From positions 8,680,001 through 8,744,000 of the forward strand of contig OZ017766.1 in assembly GCA_963969345.1 (NCBI GenBank): DNA of 64,000 nucleotides, written 5' to 3'. This DNA is from Turbatrix aceti (lineage: Eukaryota; Nematoda; Chromadorea; Rhabditida; Panagrolaimidae). Shown here in pieces: positions 60,428 through 64,000 of the stretch. The position numbers were made by a program, and so were the translations under genes. Position 1 is the stretch's first letter. Each line of letters opens with the position of its first letter. The notes under the pieces are model-generated. The model saw nothing but the letters and a program-made list of their open reading frames with translations, was not told the origin of the DNA and ran no database searches.

Positions 60428-63400
60428 GTTGGTTTATCACTTTTTTTCCGCCTTTTTTTTTGGACAACGACACCACATTTCATTTCCAATGTCGGTCGCG
60501 TAGCATAATTTATGCCAGGAATATTTACACAAATGTTATTTATTTAAAAATGTTATAAAAAAATATATGTGCATAATCTGACTATAATCGTTGTCTCGAC
60601 AGAGATTTTTCTTTTTTCTTTTACGCCATTTTTTTACACACCTGTTGTCTGTCTGATTTTTTTGTTTTCACATAATTTTTTTTGATGGTCCAAAAAAACA
60701 TCAATTTTTTTTATTTTTTTAGGATCGTTTTAAATTTTTTTGTATTAAAAAAAATATATATTTGAAAAACATAATTTTTTATAAAAAAATTTTTTTTTTA
60801 TTTTATAAAATATTTTTTATTTTTTTTTTAAATAAAATAATTTTTATTTTTTTTATTTTTTATTAAAAAAATCTTTATTTTTATATTTTTGAAAAATATT
60901 TTTTTCTTCTGGGTTTTTTTTATTTTTTAAAAGTTGTTTTTCTGAGTTTTAAATTTTTTGCAGGTACAAAAGATTTTTTTTTTCTTTTTTCTTTTTTTTC
61001 TGCGTCATAAAAAAAAGTGAGGAAGCCTAACAAGCAATCTCCAGGGGGGAAAGGGGGTGGCTACGACCACCTCATAATCCTTCTTTATTGTCTCTCTCTT
61101 TTTTTTTGCCTCGGCTCATCGATGACAGCTTTGCAGATAAAATCCGGCAAGAATAAGAGTTGCAAATTGCAAATGAATTCAAATGCGCACGCGCAACTCT
61201 GTAACTCCTCTTCCCCCCTGGGTTTTGACGTGACCAAGTGTCATCCTAAATAGTGTCATCCTGGTGGTGTCAAGAGTATGTTGCTGTCTTTCAAAAAAAA
61301 TTTTTTTTTGCTTCCTTATTGCTCACATGTGACTATTAAGGCTGGCTGGACGGGTTTTTGACGTCGACTTTTAGGACTTGAGTAGGGGGAAAGGTGCTAA
61401 AAATCACCTAAAAATCTAATGTCTTCAAAAATATATAAAAATGAGTATATACAATAAAATTATACAAAAATTGCTTATTTTTATATGAAAATCCATAAAA
61501 AATGTAAAAAAAATATTTACACTGTTTTTTATATTTTCAAATTTTCAAATTTTTATTTTTTTTGAATTGTTTCTAATTTTATCGGTTCCGAAAAAATATT
61601 TTTTGTTTTTTTTGATACGTTAAACAATTTTTTTTAAAAGTGTTTTTTTCTGCCAAAAAAATTTTTTCATCGAAAAAATATTCTGTGTACCAAACGAATC
61701 CAAATCTATTTCGGTTTTGGTTCGGCCACCTGTTCAGCATTTGTCCATCTGATCACGTTGAACCCTTGATTGCACGCTCAAACTTTGATCGTTATGCAAA
61801 TGAAAAATAGGCGGAGCGTCAAAAGTTGTGCTAGTTGGCTATAAAATTACATATTTATACAAATGAGACGGTTTAACGGGAAGTATTGAGTTAACATTTT
61901 TTTTTCACATGATGTGTGGCTTACAGCTCAGCTGATCAGAGGTCACGTCGGCCTGACAGATGATGGATGCCCTTTTACTGATGTTAACTTTTTTTTTCGG
62001 ACAGAAACGTCCGGCTTTTTTTTGCATGTCGCGACAGCTTTTTGTATTTATCCTTCAAAAAGGGCAGATATTTAGCAGATTTTGTTTTTTTCCCGTAAAA
62101 AAATAAAAAATAAAAAATTTTTTTCTATAAAAATTATAAAAAAATTGTTCCTGAAAAAATTAAAAAAAAATTTTTTTTACGAAAAAACAAAAAAAATATG
62201 TCTAAAAAACAATTTATTCAAAAATATCAGTTTTGTACGGATCGTTGAAAAACGTTACTTGAATTACGGTATTTTTGAATAAATTTTTGCCATTGAAAAA
62301 AAAACTGAATTACGGTACTTTTTTTTCGAATTTTTTTTTATAATTTTTTTAAAATGCGTAACTTCAATTTTGACTTGAATTACTCAAAATTTATCACAAA
62401 TTATAAATATTTATTTAGTTCCCTTTTTCGTTCTTCGTTTTTCTCTTCGGGACACACTACAATTTTAATTGTAAAAAATACGAAGGTGTTATCCGTAGGA
62501 AGTCATCAAGTCACGTATGTATAAATACTATTTTGTATGATTTTCCGGGAGTGATGGACTTTGATTAGTACATAGTATGTATCTCTTATTTTTCATCGCT
62601 TATCGCTTCCTCACATTTGGTCACAGATTTTGTCATAGACAGCTAGCTAGCTACTAAATAGCATGAGAAAAAAAAAGCGGATATCCAAATCCGGATTAAA
62701 TTGCTCACATCAATGAGCGGCACTCGACGGTGTCGACGGTGAATTTATCCATCCGGCGGGAAAGCAGGCAGGTAGTTAGTATGTATTTATTATTTGTCAT
62801 GTCGCTTGTTACCAGCTTTTTTTATTTTTAAATAATTACATATTTTTGTATTTTGAAATTTCGGTTTTTTTGGGGTTTTGGAATTTTTTTAAGAGTTTTT
62901 TTTTTATTTTTTTGTACGTATTTACGTTCAAAATCATCTTCAAAAAGCGCTCGAAAATTCAAATCCTAGACATTGACGTGTACAACATCAGTATTTAGCC
63001 TATAGTATTATGTACTATATTTTCTTCGTAAGCTGCTGCCCTGCTCGATGTGATGTCGACGGACGACGGCGAAATATTAGATAGATGTTGGATGACTCTT
63101 CCGCGCATTTTTATTCCAGTAGATAAATACATATTACACGTTTTAACACAAATGAAATGCGTGTTTCTGTGGTTGTTGCCTGACTTCTGACGACTTTTTT
63201 CTCCATGGCCGGGGGGGGGGGTCTCAACTGACTTTGTTAAACTAATTATCATAAAACTAATTTCCAAGTATTATCTTGTTCATCATCGCGCCGTCGAATG
63301 AACAAGATAATACATATACATACTTTGTCGTACATACATCGTCGAGAAAACGAAACGCGCGAGAACACGACTCTTGGATGACTTTTTTGCATTTTCGTCT

Positions 63401-64000
63401 GACTCTTGTGCTTCTTATTCTTTTTTTTTCTGGTCGGGAAAAAAAATGAAACAATGTCGTCTCGGGGTGCAGGTTTGTCCCAGTCGATTGCATGCGTGCG
63501 TGCGTGACAGTTGACAACCTTTAGTATCCCCCCTCTCTCGAAAAAAAAAAATATGGGGTTACATATACCAGAAAAAAAAAGTTGGGTTAGCAGGAGGCGG
63601 GAGAAGGAGGACATTAAGGAATTTTTTACGGGGGTAGATAGAATGAATGAATAAATGCAGAATGAATTGATTGGTCGGAGGACCGACGTAAGAGTAAAAT
63701 GTATGAGTTTTTTTGTATACGTCTTACGGATGATGTGTATCTGTTATCTTTTGTCTGGGGTCTGCGGTTTGTCTTTTGTTCTTTTATTTAAATAATGATG
63801 AATTGAATTTTTTCGGTGCACAAATGTGTTTTTTTGTTACATTATGATGTCTAGGATTCTCTACGAGACTAAAATAAGTTTAAAAATTTATGTATTTATT
63901 TTGCGCGCAATGCAAAAAAAAATTTTTTTTTTTGGAAAATTTGTTCAAAAAATCTTCGAATTTTCTAAAATGATTTGGACGTTCGAAAATGTTCAAAATG
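60428..64000. other. No gene seen to the window end
   Basis: After the donor at 60428 I find no exon that continues the frame convincingly; a TTTTGCAG site at 60961 leads only into homopolymer-coded residues. The region holds A/T tracts (60700-60960, 62080-62200), an AGCTAGCTAGC run at 62641, and a GC-mixed stretch at 61040-61260 with a 78-codon ORF of doubtful status. Confidence 0.5.

Noticed and set aside
61017..61253. 78-aa ORF with a hydrophobic stretch
   Set aside because: It could mimic a signal-anchor protein, but there is no intron, no clear start context and no familiar motif; not enough to call.
1..64000. CRISPR arrays, phage, plasmid or bacterial operon structure
   Set aside because: Spliced eukaryotic genes throughout; the tandem repeats seen lack the regular repeat-spacer pattern of CRISPR.

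Overview
The window reads as nuclear DNA of a nematode, probably a rhabditid. Coding exons are broken by GT...AG introns whose acceptors are mostly TTTTCAG or TTTTTAG. The gene set is nematode in character: a patched-related (PTR) protein, a pair of FMRFamide/myosuppressin-receptor-like GPCRs, a divergent tau-tubulin/CK1-type kinase, and a CAL-1-like calmodulin. Non-coding DNA is very rich in A/T homopolymers and holds many miniature transposons. Gene density is low, about eight protein-coding genes in 64 kb. I did not try to name the species.

Layout. Positions 1-837 (+) hold the last two exons of a PTR gene that starts before the window. Positions 5628-8511 (+) and 12367-9033 (-) are two paralogous seven-transmembrane receptors, tail to tail. 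From 12.4 to 25 kb I see almost only repeats: a 1.58-kb TA-flanked fold-back element, a GGCCGG-rich hAT-type MITE with an 8-bp target duplication, copies of a GTTCG/CGAAC-rich MITE, and a 1.07-kb element with perfect 46-bp terminal repeats. A doubtful small gene may lie at 25164-25438. A kinase (27776-25966, -) and an unrecognised type I membrane protein (28021-31085, +) are divergent and share a 244-bp intergenic region.

The main structural finding is on the minus strand. A compact SUN-domain gene (50148-48774) is followed 246 bp later by an SFT2-type Golgi membrane protein gene. SFT2 exons 1-3 lie at 48527-46800, but exons 4-5 lie at 31668-31421, so I infer one intron of about 15.1 kb. The CAL-1-like calmodulin gene (41077-45450, +) sits whole inside that intron on the opposite strand. 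A ~65-bp inverted repeat lies about 0.4 kb inside each end of the intron.

Positions 56790-60427 (+) contain a gene I do not recognise. Its third exon looks coding in two different frames, which suggests a 1-nt indel, an alternative 3' end, or a mis-modelled start. From 60.4 kb to the end I see no gene. I found no rRNA, tRNA, CRISPR array or bacterial-type system. All gene models come from reading splice signals and frames by eye, without alignment or transcript data.
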